A stretch of DNA of 64,000 nucleotides, from positions 434,082-498,081 of the forward strand of contig JAVTLE010000011.1 in NCBI GenBank assembly GCA_033439295.1, given 5' to 3'. Below are positions 1 to 11,917 of the stretch, piece by piece. Position numbers and translations under genes: made by a program. Position 1 is the stretch's first letter. Every line of letters starts with the position of its first letter. Source of the stretch: Deuterostichococcus epilithicus. Its lineage: Eukaryota > Chlorophyta > Trebouxiophyceae > Prasiolales > Stichococcaceae. The notes below the pieces were generated by a model. That model saw only the letters and a program-made list of their open reading frames with translations. It was not told where the DNA came from and did no database searches.

Positions 1-3000
1 AGGGGCCAGCGCGGCAGTGACTGCGGGGGGCACGGGGAGCGCACCACCGGCTCCGTTGTCGGTGCACCGACGTTTGATGCTCCAGCAGGGCGCGGATCGG
101 GTGTGCACACAACCTGCAGGCGGGCAGCGCGCTGACGGCGGGCCCCTCGGAGCTGCAGCGCTGGCTGCACGCGCTGGACATGCTGGATGCGGCGCTGTCG
201 CTGCTGGCGGAGGGTGACGCGGCGCGCTACGCAGGGCTGTCGGTGCGGCTGCTGCAGTCGGACGGCGAGGAGCCGGAGGGCTGGTCGGTGCCGGCGGGCA
301 GCCCCCACGGCCCTGCCAGCCAGCAGGTAGGCGGACGGGTGGAAGTAGGAAGTCGACTTGTGCTCGTGCGGGACCGGGACTGGGTGCCGTCTCAGGCAGG
401 TGCAGGGTGTGTCGCCCACCCCGCTGGTTCCTTGTCTGCACACTCCGCTGCACCACAGTCAGTGTGCACAGCCCTGCGCATGGGAGCAGCAAGTCACTCA
501 TCGCCGCCGGGCCGCAGCAGCACACGCCCAGCAGGGCTGGCCTCTCGCCGCGATGGGCCAGCTCGCCATGCGGGTAGCTGCTGCCTGTGCTGACTGCCGA
601 TCGGGTTCCTCACAGCAAATTTCTACTGTCTATTCTTGCTGCAGACGCACTGTTGTCGAGCAGCGGCCGCCTGCACCTCGTGGCAGACGAGGCGGCATAT
701 GGCAAACTGTCGGACTGTCAGCTGGGTGGAGAGGTCCATCTGTGTGGAGTCAATAATTCCCGAGCTCGACTCGACGTGCCGATGGGCACAGAAGCAACGT
801 GAAGGCTGTTTCACCATGCGCCACAGACACACGTGTCGAGCAGCGGCTGCCTGCACATCGTGGCGGACGAGCGGCACATGCTGGAGGCGATCGACTCGCT
901 GGACCTGCAGCGCGCACGGCTGCTGGCCCGCCTGTCTGCCTTCTGGAGCCAGCAGGCCCAGTGCGAGCCTCTGCCTACCAGACCCTGAACCCGCTCCCCT
1001 CCTCCCTGTGGGTAGATGCTGCTGCTGTCCGTCTGCCGTCCAGCAACGATCATGCTGCTTTATGTGAACTTTTGCAAACAAATGGATAAGCTTGACGTGT
1101 CCGGCGGCGTTGCCCGCTGCGTGAGGCAGTGCCGCTGCAGAGTTTGCAGAGTTGACGCCTGCGCCACACACCCCGCAGGTCACTGGTTCCGGCGGTGCGC
1201 CGCCTGCTGGGCGTGGCGGCGGTGTGGCATGACTCGGGCGCAGATCTGGCCTCGCAGCGCTTTGTGCTGTGGGCCAGCCGGCTGCTGGAAGCAGAGGAGG
1301 CGGCGGGCGCCTACCAGCACGTGCTCCAAGCGGCGGCGGAGCCCAGCGGCGGCGCAGATGCGAATGGCAGCAGCAGCGGCGACGCCATGGCGGGCGCCCG
1401 AGGCAGCGAAAACGCCGGCAGCAGCACGAGCGCTGCCGCTCGTACCAGCGGCGGCGGCGGGGCGCCGCTGCCGCTGTCGGTGCTGGTGCACTGCGATGCG
1501 GACGGGCCGCCCGTCGAGCTGCTCGCCTCCCGTCGCCTGCTGCAGGTGGGACATCGCTGCGTGTTGGGGGTTGGTTGCTGTCCTTGTGATCGTTCGACGT
1601 AGCTGCCGGCCCCTGCTGAAGGTGACTCCGCACAGGAGGCCGCCTGCTGCCTGACGCTGTCAGCGCTGCATATGTGCTGCCGGACCCGCCTGGCATTCGT
1701 GTTGCTAAGGGAAAACGCGACATCCTGGCAGCAGACCTCGGCAGACCAAAATACCTTGCCTTGGTCCTAATCAACCATTTCACCGCAACACTGCAGCAGT
1801 GACGCGCATCCCGACTGTCCAGCAGTCGGCGGCCGGTCGCCATGGGGACAAAATCCCAGCAGGGCACAGCTGCGCCATTCGCAAAGCCCAAACCCTGCTG
1901 CAGGCCCAACATCCCTGTTCTGAAGGTCTACTAGGAAGGCCGTCACCGGCGCCCCCGCTCGTGCGCAGGTTCGGCACGACTGCCCGCCGGAGGCGCTGCT
2001 GGCGGTGCTGACGCGGGCGGTGCGGCAGGACTCCCTCGCAGCGGCCGACTCGCAGGCCCGAGCGCAGTCCGAGGTGAGCAGCGGCCCTGGAGCCTAAAGC
2101 TAAAAATTATTAAAACCTGGAATCTACTGCAGGGCCACAAGCGGGCACAAACCATGCCGTCAGGCCACCAAATCGTGGGGAGCAGGCTGTAGCAGGCTGG
2201 CCCAAGGCACTTCCTCAAAGCAACGCAATTTGCGTGCCGACCTGTTGCTAGAATATTTCAAGTCCCCGACGGGTTGGCCATACGCCGGCGGCGCGTCTGC
2301 AGCCTCGGAGTTGCAACGGCGTGCTGAAACTACTGCCGCGCACAAGCCTGTGCATCCGTGCCTCTTACGGTTGGCGCGTGTGAGACCATTTTGGGTGCGT
2401 CCGCAGGAGGCGGCACTGCTGGAGGCGGCGCGGGCGGCGCTGGGTGCCCGACGCCTTGTGCGCGTGTGCACGCACTGCAGCCAGGTGCGACACCCGGCCT
2501 GACACTGTCGTAACGCCTGACGCCACTGCTGACGCCTCACCTCTGATGCACCGGCTGCGTGCCCTGCCTCGACATGCCGGCGGGTCGCCGTCTCGAACAG
2601 CGCGGTCCCATCAAATACCATAGCGGCGCGGTGCAGCAACAACGCGCAATCCCTGCCGGCACACGACAGCCGGTTTGCTGCGGCGCCTCTGCAATGTTGA
2701 ACCACAACTGAGTTCTGATGTTTCATCTGCCCCCGCTGCTGCTGCTAGGTAAATCGGCCAGATTGCCTGCACATTGCACCGCTCCTCAGCCCACGCTTAA
2801 CGCCTTTCCCGGTGCTGCTGCGTCAGGACGATGTGATGGCGGCGCTACACCGGCTGATCGACAATGCGCTCGAGATTTGCGGCGCGGTCGACCTCACAGG
2901 TGCCGCCCGCCTCAAACCCCTCCCTGTAAGTAAGTTTTGCCGTGTAGTAGCCGCTGGCTTCTGCACACAGACCTGCTGTGCCTGCACTGGTGGCCATCCA

Positions 3001-4079
3001 AGACGGACACCTTCCCCCCCCCACCTGGAGCGCACCCACCCTCTCATCTGAACGTTTTGCTGCGCAAAGGTCATCAAACGGAGCGGCTGCTCCCGCTCCC
3101 CTCACTGAGGACTGCCTGCACTGTCCCCTCCAGCACGCCTGTGTGCATGTGCGCAGGCGCCAGCATTGCGATCGACGACCGCTTCGAGGTGTGGGACTCC
3201 GGCTACATCTCCATTCCCTACACATTCCAGGTGAGCTGGAGGCACTCCAGCGCCATGACAGCCTCTTGGGGACTTGAGTGTGCCCTTGCGAGAGGCGCCG
3301 CGGCCAGGGGGCTCTGAGGCACACCAGCCCAGCGAGAGACGTCAAGGTCTTCGCAGCACCTCTTTCGACAGTCAGGCACGGCTTGGGAGTTCTGTCGCGC
3401 TGCGTGCTGCCCTTCCGCCGGCGCCCGACGCTGACGCAGGGCCCCCGCAATGTGCATCAGCGCTCCCCCGGGCCCAGGAGCCGGCCGGCCGTTGCCGCAG
3501 CGCGGCTGCTGCTGAAAGTCTCACCTGCAGGGTTGCTGCGCCTGCCCCTAGCATGGTGGCGAATAGTTGGCTTCACAGACCTGTAGTTGGGGGAGGGGCT
3601 TCTCCTATGCAAAAGGAGGGGGTGAGCCAGGATGGAGGACAGGACTGGACAAGGGCGATGCGGCAACCCATTTCCCTGCGCAGGTGGGTAATCTGCAAGC
3701 CAACCTGCGGCAGAAGCTGCTCGGCAGCGGCGGCGGCGGCGGCGGCGGGTCTGATTTCGCAGACGCCNCCGCCGCCGCTCCGACGCCCGGCGCCCGCGGG
3801 TCGCCGCCGCTGCAGGCATGCGCCACGGCGGCGGCGCCGCAGCGCGGCCNGCCACGCAACNGNNCGGCGCCAGGCGGCGGCCTCGGCTGCGGGTGCGGTG
3901 GGGCCGCCGCCCGCCAGTTGCCAGAGCGCACTGTGCAGCGGCGCCAGCTGGCTCCGTGCCATGTTGCGGTCAGCACGGCAGCCGCCTGGCGGGCTGGCCG
4001 ACCAGTGGTTCGGCTCGCTGGCCGCAGCATGCCGGCCCTCGCGCGGCACAGGCCTGTCGCTGTGGTGCCCTGGAGGTAG
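1..4079 (+). CDS. Unidentified multi-exon protein, 5' part outside window
   Basis: I do not recognise this gene. A chain of open, GT-AG bounded, phase-consistent exons runs on the + strand: about 119-326 (contains LHALDMLDAALSLLAEGD), about 829-960 (ERHMLEAIDSLDLQRARLLA), about 1178-1545 (VLWASRLLEAEEAAG, then Gly/Ser/Ala-rich), 1969-2073 (PEALLAVLTRAV), 2407-2484 (EAALLEAARAALGARR), about 2827-2899 (MAALHRLIDNALEICG), 3157-3230 (RFEVWDSGYISIPYTFQ) and 3684 onward (NLQANLRQKLLGS then poly-Gly). The exons from 1969 to 3230 join without a frame break. The protein looks mostly alpha-helical with repeated short helical stretches, as in tethering or scaffold subunits, but no family motif is visible. 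The C-terminal exon is damaged by undetermined bases at 3770-3864, so the stop (about 4079 or 4170, by frame) is uncertain. The start lies left of the window. Confidence 0.5.
645..885 (+). repeat. Tandem duplication of an exon start (gene 1)
   Basis: About 52 bp at 645-697 recurs at 829-881 with few substitutions, each copy just after an AG acceptor. The translations are SSSGRLHLVADEAAYGKL and SSSGCLHIVADERHMLEA. Only the second copy continues into a long open exon, so the first looks like a decayed pseudo-exon, or possibly an alternative one. Confidence 0.7.
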
Positions 4080-4656
4080 CTGCCGTGGGGGCGGGCTCGC
4101 CGTCAGGCCCAGTACTGCGGCCTGGTCATGGCATGCTAGCAGCTTGGCTCGTGTGGACTGCACATCCTGATTCTGTTAGTGAAAGCTGTACTCGTGGGTG
4201 GCTTACGTGACTTCAGTGGAAATCGTCCTCTGTGACGTATGAGTAGAAGAACACAAGCACACAAGAGACTATACAGCAAGGAAGGGAATGATGTTTCGCC
4301 TCTGCCCAAGCCTGTGCTATCTGTTACACACACTCATCAGTGCAGCTCCTGCCAGATATGTGCACAGATCATAGAATTACCTATGATATGTGGAATCCCT
4401 GATTGAGGTCGATCTGTAGTTTCAGGAGTAGGGGGCCCCCAGTACCATACATCCATCAGCCTGAGTGAGGCTGGAAAAGGTGTGCAACCATGGCCACATA
4501 CTCTGAGCCTCTGCTAAGATCTGGTATATAGCAGAGGGTCGTCTTTGCGGCGGTCATGGCGCCCATCAACGATGTACCAAACGAATTTGCAGCCAATGCC
4601 GGCCCAACACTCGATATGACGGTCCTCAGGGAACAGATGGCGGTCTGGGCTAGGTG
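4080..4656. other. Intergenic, no gene seen
   Basis: Lower-GC sequence between gene 1 and the convergent gene at 4657. It probably holds the 3' untranslated regions of both neighbours. I see no RNA gene or repeat. Confidence 0.5.
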
Positions 4657-6228
4657 CTAGTCGAGCTTTCGCCGCACTCCGAAAAAGGCGCAAGTAACAT
4701 CCAGCGCGTCGTCGAATGGCGGTCGCCTCCGCTTTGGCGCTGCTCTAGCATCCAGCAGCCGCATGAAACTTGCCTCCCCCTCATCGCGGCCGTCCATCCA
4801 CTCCGGCAACAAGCCGGGTCCTGCGCCGCTGCGGACACCGTCGCTGCTGGCGATGCCGCCGGCAGGCTGCACAGCTGCGGTCGTCGGCCGCGGCCCATCT
4901 TCCCCAGGGGCCGCACATGCTGTGCTGGCTGCTGTGGCCACCGCAGCCGCCGCCACCGCAGCCGCCGCTCGTGTCAGGCGCTGCTCCCGCTGCCGTTGCA
5001 GGCCGTCATGTCCCCGCTTCCATGTCGAGGTGACACGCCCAAACTCGCCTGGTCGGTGCCCTGGTGGCCCATTGCTGCCGCCAGCAGTGGTGGCCTCGCT
5101 GCTGTTTGCAACACCTTCGCTCAACTCATCGCCTGGGCTTTCACCAGCTGCGGCGCCGACGCTGCACCGTTGCTGAGCTGCTGGCATTCCCGGTGGCGTG
5201 GGCTGCTCCGCGGCGGCGTGACGGCCAGCAGCCGCTGGCGAGTCGGCTGCCTGCGATGCCTCGCCCGCACGCGGGGTGTCTGGCTGCATTGCTGCCGGCT
5301 GCGACGCCGGTGCAGACTGCGGTGCCGGCACGGACTGCAATGCTGCTGACCGGGACGTCTGTGGTTGCTGGTTGGATGCGATGGCAGCATCAGACGTCGG
5401 CTGGCTGCGGTCCGAGAGCTGGCTGTCACCTCCTGCCTGGTCGCTGCCGCCCCGCTGCGTGCAGGCGTCGACCTCAGGCGGCGCTTGGCCGCACTGAATC
5501 GGTTGCGACTCGGACAACAGTATGTCCTCACCCAGCAGGTCACCGCTCAGGCCGCCCGGCGATGCGGCAAAGTCCTGTGTGATGGGGTCCCGGCCGCCAA
5601 ATGGCCTGCGCGGCGAGTCTGCAATGTACTGATTTGCCAACATCATTCGATTGTGATGTATCTTGAAGCATGCAGGTAGGTTTCCTCGGCAAAGACACAT
5701 CCATCCAGCCGGGGCGGCGCGTCAAGCTCTGGATCAACGGTCGGGAGAAATCCTACCCGAGCGAAAACGCCTGGTCCTGCTGCGACGGTGACCGCTGACT
5801 GCTGGGTGTCTCGCCATCGACTAGCGGCGGCGGCAGCAGCGGCGACGCAGGCGCCGATTCCTGGGAAGCAGGCTGCTGATCCATCGCCAGTTCAGCATGC
5901 GGAGCCGCATCGGTGGCATCCGCTGCGTCGCCGTCCACGATCGATGCATGAATGGGTGAAACTGCGGTCGCATCCCTAGCCTGCTGCGCTGAGGCATCAT
6001 CCGGTGGTACCTGCGAGAAATCCTGGCTCCACCCTGCGGATCCATTCACATGATGAGGTTCAGATGTGATTAACTTAGGATGAGTACGTGATGATTTTGT
6101 AGGCGTGTAGGCAAACAGATCGCGGAGCTGGGGGATGACAGACCTGACATTGCATCGAAAGCCAGCTCTTGCTGCGTCGGAACATGCGTAGTGCGCTTCA
6201 GCGCCACAAAGTCCATCTTCTTCGACAT
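4657..6228 (-). CDS. Unknown low-complexity protein (Ala/Gln/Pro/Ser-rich)
   Basis: Function not recognised. Exon 1 (6228-6144) starts at an ATG giving MSKKMDFVALKRTTHVPTQQ. Its donor (6143) joins in phase to exon 2 (6033-5757), which begins GWSQDFSQVPPDDASAQQAR. The long last exon begins near 5640 (QYIADSPRRPFGGRDP) and stays open to a stop at 4657. It is rich in Ala, Gln, Pro and Ser, with a basic C-terminus (FFGVRRKLD). The intron 2 acceptor could not be fixed by phase, so that junction is uncertain. The protein has no membrane segment and looks largely disordered, as in nuclear or regulatory proteins; that is inference only. An in-frame upstream ATG at 6252 is an alternative start. Confidence 0.5.
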
Positions 6229-6730
6229 CTTGAAAGTCGTAGGACTGTGCATGAAGGAAAGCTATACTCTTGCACTACTTGAAGTTGTTCAAAATTGTCA
6301 CATGCCCCAGCACGCGTAGCACGTACTAAGGGTACGGGCAAATTCTCATCAGCGAATGGAGGCGTCGATGATGGGTTTCTTCAGGGATATTTCTTCTGAA
6401 GGTTTCTTCAGACGCGTCTGAAAGATGTTTTTGCATCACCTGAGGCGGCAAAGCACACCCAGTGAGGGCGTAGAGTGCAGCTAAAGGCCGCCCTCTGCTG
6501 CGACTCACAGACAAAGATCATTGCTGCAGGCGCACAACGCCAGACCGCATGCACACGCATCCGCACATGCATGCGAACATCAAGCAATCGAGCGCCCTCT
6601 GCCCTCTCCTCTCGCAGGGCAACGGGCCTTCAGGTCTGCACAAGCGCCGAGGAAATTGTAAGCTGCCACGCCGCGGCGTTCCCTCCCACCACACATCCCA
6701 TCACTTGGGTACAGGGCTTGTTATATATTC
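6229..6730. other. Intergenic, promoter of gene 4657-6228 and 3' region of DFRP1
   Basis: About 500 bp between the start of the low-complexity gene and the stop of DFRP1, both on the minus strand. I see no further gene in it. Confidence 0.5.
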
Positions 6731-9700
6731 TCAGTCGATAGCTGCCCTCCCCTTCAGGTCCGCCTCCAAAGCGTCCAGGTCTTCATCGTCGTCGTCATCG
6801 TCGAACAGCTCCCGGTCCTCTGCCGAAACCTGGTCTGCTGTGGCGCCGCCGCCGCCGCTCGATGGCCCTGCACGGCAAGCGCAATCCAGTCTCGGCGGTC
6901 TCCTTGCAACCGGCTCGTCCGAAGCAGGGAATGCGAACGGCAACTGGCGCATTTAACATGAAGCATTGATGCACACCAATGGCAAGGGAGCGTCAGAATA
7001 CGAATACGTTCTGTCAGAGCCGAGGCTCCAGAAGGGGAATCCAAAGTATCGTCACCCGCTCACATGCGCAGAGCTACATGTCACACCAAATGTCGCGACC
7101 AGACTCCGCAGCGACGTTGCCCCCAGCAGCTCGCAGTCAGCAACCGCAGGCACACCCAGACGAAGCGGGCCGGCAGCCGTGACAGTTCGCGAACACAGCC
7201 CCTCACCTGCGGCGCCGTTCTGCCCGGCCGTGGGCGCCGCCGCCGCCGCCGCCGCGCCGCCCTGCGGGGCGCGCGCCGCCGCATTGGCTGCCTCGGCGCG
7301 GGCTCGCTCCGCTGCGGCGGCGGCCTCGTCGTCATTCTCGCGCGTGTAGTGGTCCGACGCCCCCATGTCGTCCTCCGCCACGAAGCCCTCCTGCGGTGTT
7401 CAACAGGTGCGCAGCTTGCACAATGGTTACAGCTTGTGCCAAGTCCGAATCTGCTCTCCGGTTCTGTAACTTGGCCTTTCTGGATTGTGTACCTATTGTA
7501 ATATGTACATGAGATGCGCAGCGTCCCCTGTGCGGCGCGGCGCACGGACTCGCGCAGCAGCCGGACGGACACCCCCTTTGCAAAAGAGCCGTGCGGGTAT
7601 GTGCAAGGAGCCTGGGCCGGCGGATGGGCGTCCCGGAAGGCCTCCCTCCCCGCTACCCCCGCAGCACTGTGACACGGGCTGGCGTCTCACCACCTCGGCA
7701 AAGATCTCACGGCCGGTGAGGACGTTCTGGAGAACCTCCAGCCCAGCTGCCCTCACAGCATTGCAGCACGGACTGGCGTCTCTCTCACCTCGGCAAAGAT
7801 CTCGCGGCCGGTGAGGACGCCCTTGCGGCGGCGGGCCTCCGCCAGCGCGTCCACCTTCTTCCGCTCCTGGGCCGCTTTCCGGTCCGCCCAGCCTTTGAAG
7901 GACTGCGGAGGAAGGAAGCAGGAAGCAGCCACTCAGCGAGGAGCTTTTCCATGGTTTGAGGGCTCGGGCCTGACATACGCTGCCCGCCGTGCGACAGTCC
8001 GCCACGCCCCTGCTGTCGCCTGCATCTGCACCTTATCTTTTGAATGTGCTGAGCTGTGCCCCACCTGCCTCATTGATGCCCATATGTGCCCATGTTTGGG
8101 CACGCTCAAGAATGACTGAACAGCACGGCATGAGGTTCATTTTGCCACGCGACGTCCTACTGTCTGCCCGGGTTTCCAAGGGGGTTTCGGGTATATCCTC
8201 CCTGCCGTCGGACCTGCCGCGTGATCGTTCGAAACCGAAACTACGTAATCACTTTCACGCTTGCATATTCTATGCTTTCACTCCATCATCGGGCCAACAT
8301 GCACCTGGGACATTCCTGATGGACGCGCATGCCTCGCCGCCCGACCAGCAGGCGAGCCGCCGTTCAAAAAGTGCACAGTGTGCTTCTGATTGCCCGAACG
8401 AAAAGACAAAGCCTGGCCGGTCCGACCAGCCAGCCGTCCGCTGCAACCCCCCGCAACGGGTTTGTATGGCTGAAAAGCGCATGCCCGTGTGATTTGCACG
8501 GCTGCAGCGGCCTTTTCTCCCAGCGAAGCTGTTCGAACTGGATGGCCTTGACTGAACCGCGCAACTGCCTTTGGCGGCCTGCCTCCTGAACGGTGCTTTT
8601 GGAGATTGCCCTCAACCTCTTTGCGTGCAGCAACATCGTGCGCGGACGCTGACACCGGCCACCTGGTGGTCTGAAGGTCCAGCGCCACCAGGTGGCCGGT
8701 GCCAGCGTCCGCGCACATGGTGCTGCATGCAGGAGGGGCCCAAAGCGATCTGCAGAAGCACTGTTCACGAGAGGCTAGCTGCCAGATCAGTGGCGCACTT
8801 CAGGTGTATGCACCCAGTTCGGGCAGCTTTCGTCGGCAGAGCCGGTCGCTGCAGTCGTGCTGGCTCATGGGCTCGCGGTTCTGATTCAACCGCTTTGCGC
8901 GGGGCTGCGGCGGACGGCTGGCCGGCAAGGCTTCGTCCTTCGGGCAGTCAGAAGCAAAATGCGCGCACTCTGGTGAATGGCGGCTCACCTGCTGGTTGGG
9001 CGGCAAGCAACTCGCGTCCTCGTGAAACATCCCAGCTTCACGCCGGTCTGACGAATGGAGTGAAGCAGGATTATAAAGGCGCAACATCAAAGCGCCTGTT
9101 TTGGCCTGTAGCTGCTCTGCTTTCTGGGCTCGTGGCCAGGAAGACACACGACATGCACTCCACAAGCCGTGTCATATGACAGCCTGAGAGATGCCCCCTA
9201 GCGCCTAGGGGCCCCAGCCAGCCTGTTCATTCCTAGGTGTCGGGTTCGTTGATCGCCATGCCCCCGCTTCCCCATTGGTGGACATGCGCGTGTCCACCCT
9301 GGCGCGCAGCGCTCGGCATGTCGACAATTTTTACTTCACGGACGGAGTTAAGGGATTGCCGTCCTGTGAGACATCAGACTGATCCTGCTGGCCCACACGC
9401 AGGCAGTTCCCGAGCATCGAGGCCGAAAGCACTTGGCGCCGCATGCAGCCGCCCGACGGCCTCGGTGACGGGCGTGCGCGCATCAGCCTCGGCCCGCCGC
9501 GCCTCGAACCTCTCTTTCCCAGCGCTCGGCCCGGCCCCCCCGACCCCGAGCAGCACATTCTGCGCAGAGTTTAGAGTGTAGGGTTTAGGAGCTGTCATCT
9601 CAGAGTCGCTCGCCTCCTCGGTGATGGGCGTGCGCGCGTCGACTTTGGCACGCTCCGCCTCGATCTCCTCCTCGATGGACGGCGTGTTTGCCTTTTCCGC

Positions 9701-11917
9701 CTCCAGGAGCTCCTTCATCTGGCTCTTCAGCACGTAGCCCGGCGGCAGCGCGTGGCGGTACTTGCAGTCCTTGCCGTTGGGGCAGCTCCAGAACCTGCGC
9801 GGGCGCCGCGGCACGTGGAGCGGTGAGGGCGGTGACGGCAGATGACGGAATGTGCATTGTGCAAGCGCTGCTTTGCGACTCATTACAATGGGACGCACCC
9901 GCCTCTCCTCCCCTCCTGGGAATCAGAGTGACGAGGGTGCACAACAGCCACATTGGAGGACGGCTGCGCGCAGACTCTGCGCCGGGGTTTGAGGTTGAGG
10001 GTTTAGGGCAGGCGGCGGGAATGCGCACCAGCCGTACTGCTTCTTCTCCACGGCGTCGAGGAAAAACTTGCAGATGATGTCGGTGGCGTTGGACTTTTCC
10101 TTCGCGTGCTTGTCCGCGATGACCTTCTCCAGCTGCTCCTGGTCCCAGTCCTCCATGTCGTCGCCCTCCTCGCGCGAGCGCCTGTGGGGACAGAGAAAAT
10201 AAGATTAATTTTGACGAAGACAATATACTGGAATATATTGGATATATTGGAGGCCTTCCCTAGCTGCTCGCGATCAAAGGCGTCCAGGTTGCCGTGCCCT
10301 CCATATAAAAGGGGAAGACGACATGATGCATGTGCCCCATGTCCTGTGCGGCTCTGGAAGCTTCACCATCTGCAGATGGGGAGGATCGCGCTCATGGACG
10401 AGACAGATGTGACTGAAGGGACCATGCCATGCAGGATGCAGGCAGGGTCTGAGGAGGGCGCTGGCTGCAGGAGAGGCTTTATGGACGCGAAAGTGAAAAT
10501 GAAGTAGAAGATTATTGAGGGCGCGCACTGGTCTGTGAACAGGTCGATCTTGCCGCCCTTGCGCTCGACATCGAGGTCGTGGCTGTACTTGCACTTGAAA
10601 CCTTTGGTGCACTTGCCCTGCCGGAAGTACTCGCACACCATGGACTTGGGGTCCACGCCTGTGGGAGCGGATGCCCAGGAATGAGGGTTAGGGGAATGAG
10701 GGGCATGCACAAAGCAGATGGATCCTTTGCAGCAGAGCCATTCGGCTCCACATGGGGGGGCTGCGCTGCCGCCACTTGCTCGNACAACCACGCGGCGCCG
10801 CCTCTCAGCGCTTGTCGTGCACGCACGACCGCTGCAAGGGTCGGCTTGCACCCGGGGCGTGCGCGGCGTGCACATGCGTGCACACTCGCGTGTGTGCAGG
10901 GCAGTGGAAGCAGGTGCGCGGGGAAGCAGGTGCTGGTGTCGCACCAGGCGGCACTTTGGGCTGCTTGATGGCGACCGCGAACAGGTCGTTCAGCTCACGC
11001 TGCGCCGCCGCCTCCGCCTCCTTCTGCTTCTTCTGCGGGTGCGGGTGGAGGAGCAACCGCCGATCAGCATGGCAGATGCTCCTGGGTTTTGGGGTTACGT
11101 ACTGGAAGCCGAGCATGGTGTGCAGGATGCGAGTTCCTAGCGCCCGCCGTGTGCGCATTGGGCAGACCCAGCTTCCTTGCCAGTGGATGAGACACGCACT
11201 GTGGTGCATTTGCATGAGACACGCACTGTGGTGAGGAACCCCGTTATCGGCTGCAGTGATCGAAGGGACCAGTGTTTCACCTTCGCCTCCTTGTTTGCGG
11301 CAACGTCCTTTCCGTCGAGTTCCAGCTTGACGCCGCGTCGCGCCGCGGCGGCCTTGGCCGACTGCTCCATCGCATTGACATAGCTGCGGAGCAGACACAA
11401 GCAGAGATAGATGAGTGTTGCCGGCAGACATGGGGGGAGCATTCGTCCTCTGTCCGGCATGTGCCGATGGCCCACAGCGTGTGCGACTTGCAGCAACAGA
11501 TAGCAGGAGCTTGCGGAGGTGTGCTCACCTCTGCACGGACTTGCTTTTGTTCTTGTTCTGCAGAAAGAAATGGTGCATGGACTTCAGAACGGCGATCTGG
11601 TGGCTGGCGACTGATGCCCTGCCACAATGCATGCACGCACCCTGAGCGGCACATGCAAGTCAGAGAGCCGCATCATGCAGGCATGGCACACGGCCTTCGA
11701 CCACACCTTCAGGCCAAAGGTCTTGTCTTGCACAGCCTGCGCGTCACATCCATCGCAATCTCAGTTGCATCGTACGTAGGACCGCAGCTGGAGCGGCATG
11801 CATGGCGCTCTTCACCGGCAGCCGGCCCTGGAAGATGCTGCTGACCTGCTTCACTTTCTCAGCCTTCGCCTTGTTTCTGGCCTTGGCCTCCTTATCCGCC
11901 GCCTTCTTCGGCGCCAT
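6731..11917 (-). CDS. ZC3H15: DFRP1/ZC3H15 (Tma46-type) CCCH zinc-finger protein
   Basis: Homologue of DFRP1 (ZC3H15; yeast Tma46), which binds and stabilises the translational GTPase DRG1 and associates with ribosomes. Eleven exons join in phase to 406 aa: 11917-11846, 11736-11707, 11557-11529, 11383-11281, 11032-10945, 10658-10529, 10181-10029, 9794-9614, 7902-7789, 7390-7207, 6867-6731. Family marks in order are the lysine-rich start [26 protein letters not shown] across exons 2-3, [19 protein letters not shown] with the first CCCH finger, [12 protein letters not shown], a second finger region with [37 protein letters not shown], and the acidic tail [19 protein letters not shown]. Exon 8 appears to end at a GC donor (GAG|GCGAGC). 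The roughly 1.7-kb intron 8 holds a long inverted repeat and exon-fragment duplications. Confidence 0.93.
7680..7845 (-). repeat. Duplicated exon 9 3' end plus donor (DFRP1 intron 9)
   Basis: The last part of exon 9 with its donor (7789-7840, coding LTGREIFAE) is repeated downstream in the intron at about 7683-7740, with the same peptide and a GTGGTGAG donor-like end. Period is about 100 bp. The second copy could act as a decoy splice donor. Confidence 0.75.
8275..9064. repeat. Long imperfect inverted repeat in DFRP1 intron 8
   Basis: Left arm about 8275-8669 and right arm about 8684-9064 are reverse complements with substitutions and small indels. The inner 31 bp on each side (8639-8669 and 8684-8714) pair with a single mismatch around a loop of about 14 nt. 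Outer ends share the inverted motif CTTCACTCCAT. Both arms translate to related peptides ([10 protein letters not shown] and [10 protein letters not shown]), so a unit was probably duplicated head-to-head. I see no transposase and no clear target-site duplication. The intron transcript could form a hairpin with arms of about 390 bp. Confidence 0.85.
9461..9672 (-). repeat. Duplicated exon 8 3' end (DFRP1)
   Basis: About 57 bp at 9616-9672, coding the end of exon 8 (DARTPITE), recurs at 9461-9517 in the intron (DARTPVTE). Period is about 155 bp. The frame stays open between them, so a longer exon cannot be fully excluded. Confidence 0.7.

Noticed and set aside
623-1912. A 429-codon open frame on the minus strand
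   Set aside because: GC-rich antisense shadow of the + strand gene; Arg/Ala-rich, with no motif, and it crosses opposite-strand introns.
8278-9179. Possible coding frames inside the DFRP1 intron inverted repeat
   Set aside because: The two arms encode related but frame-broken peptides without a known domain; best read as a repeat, not a gene.
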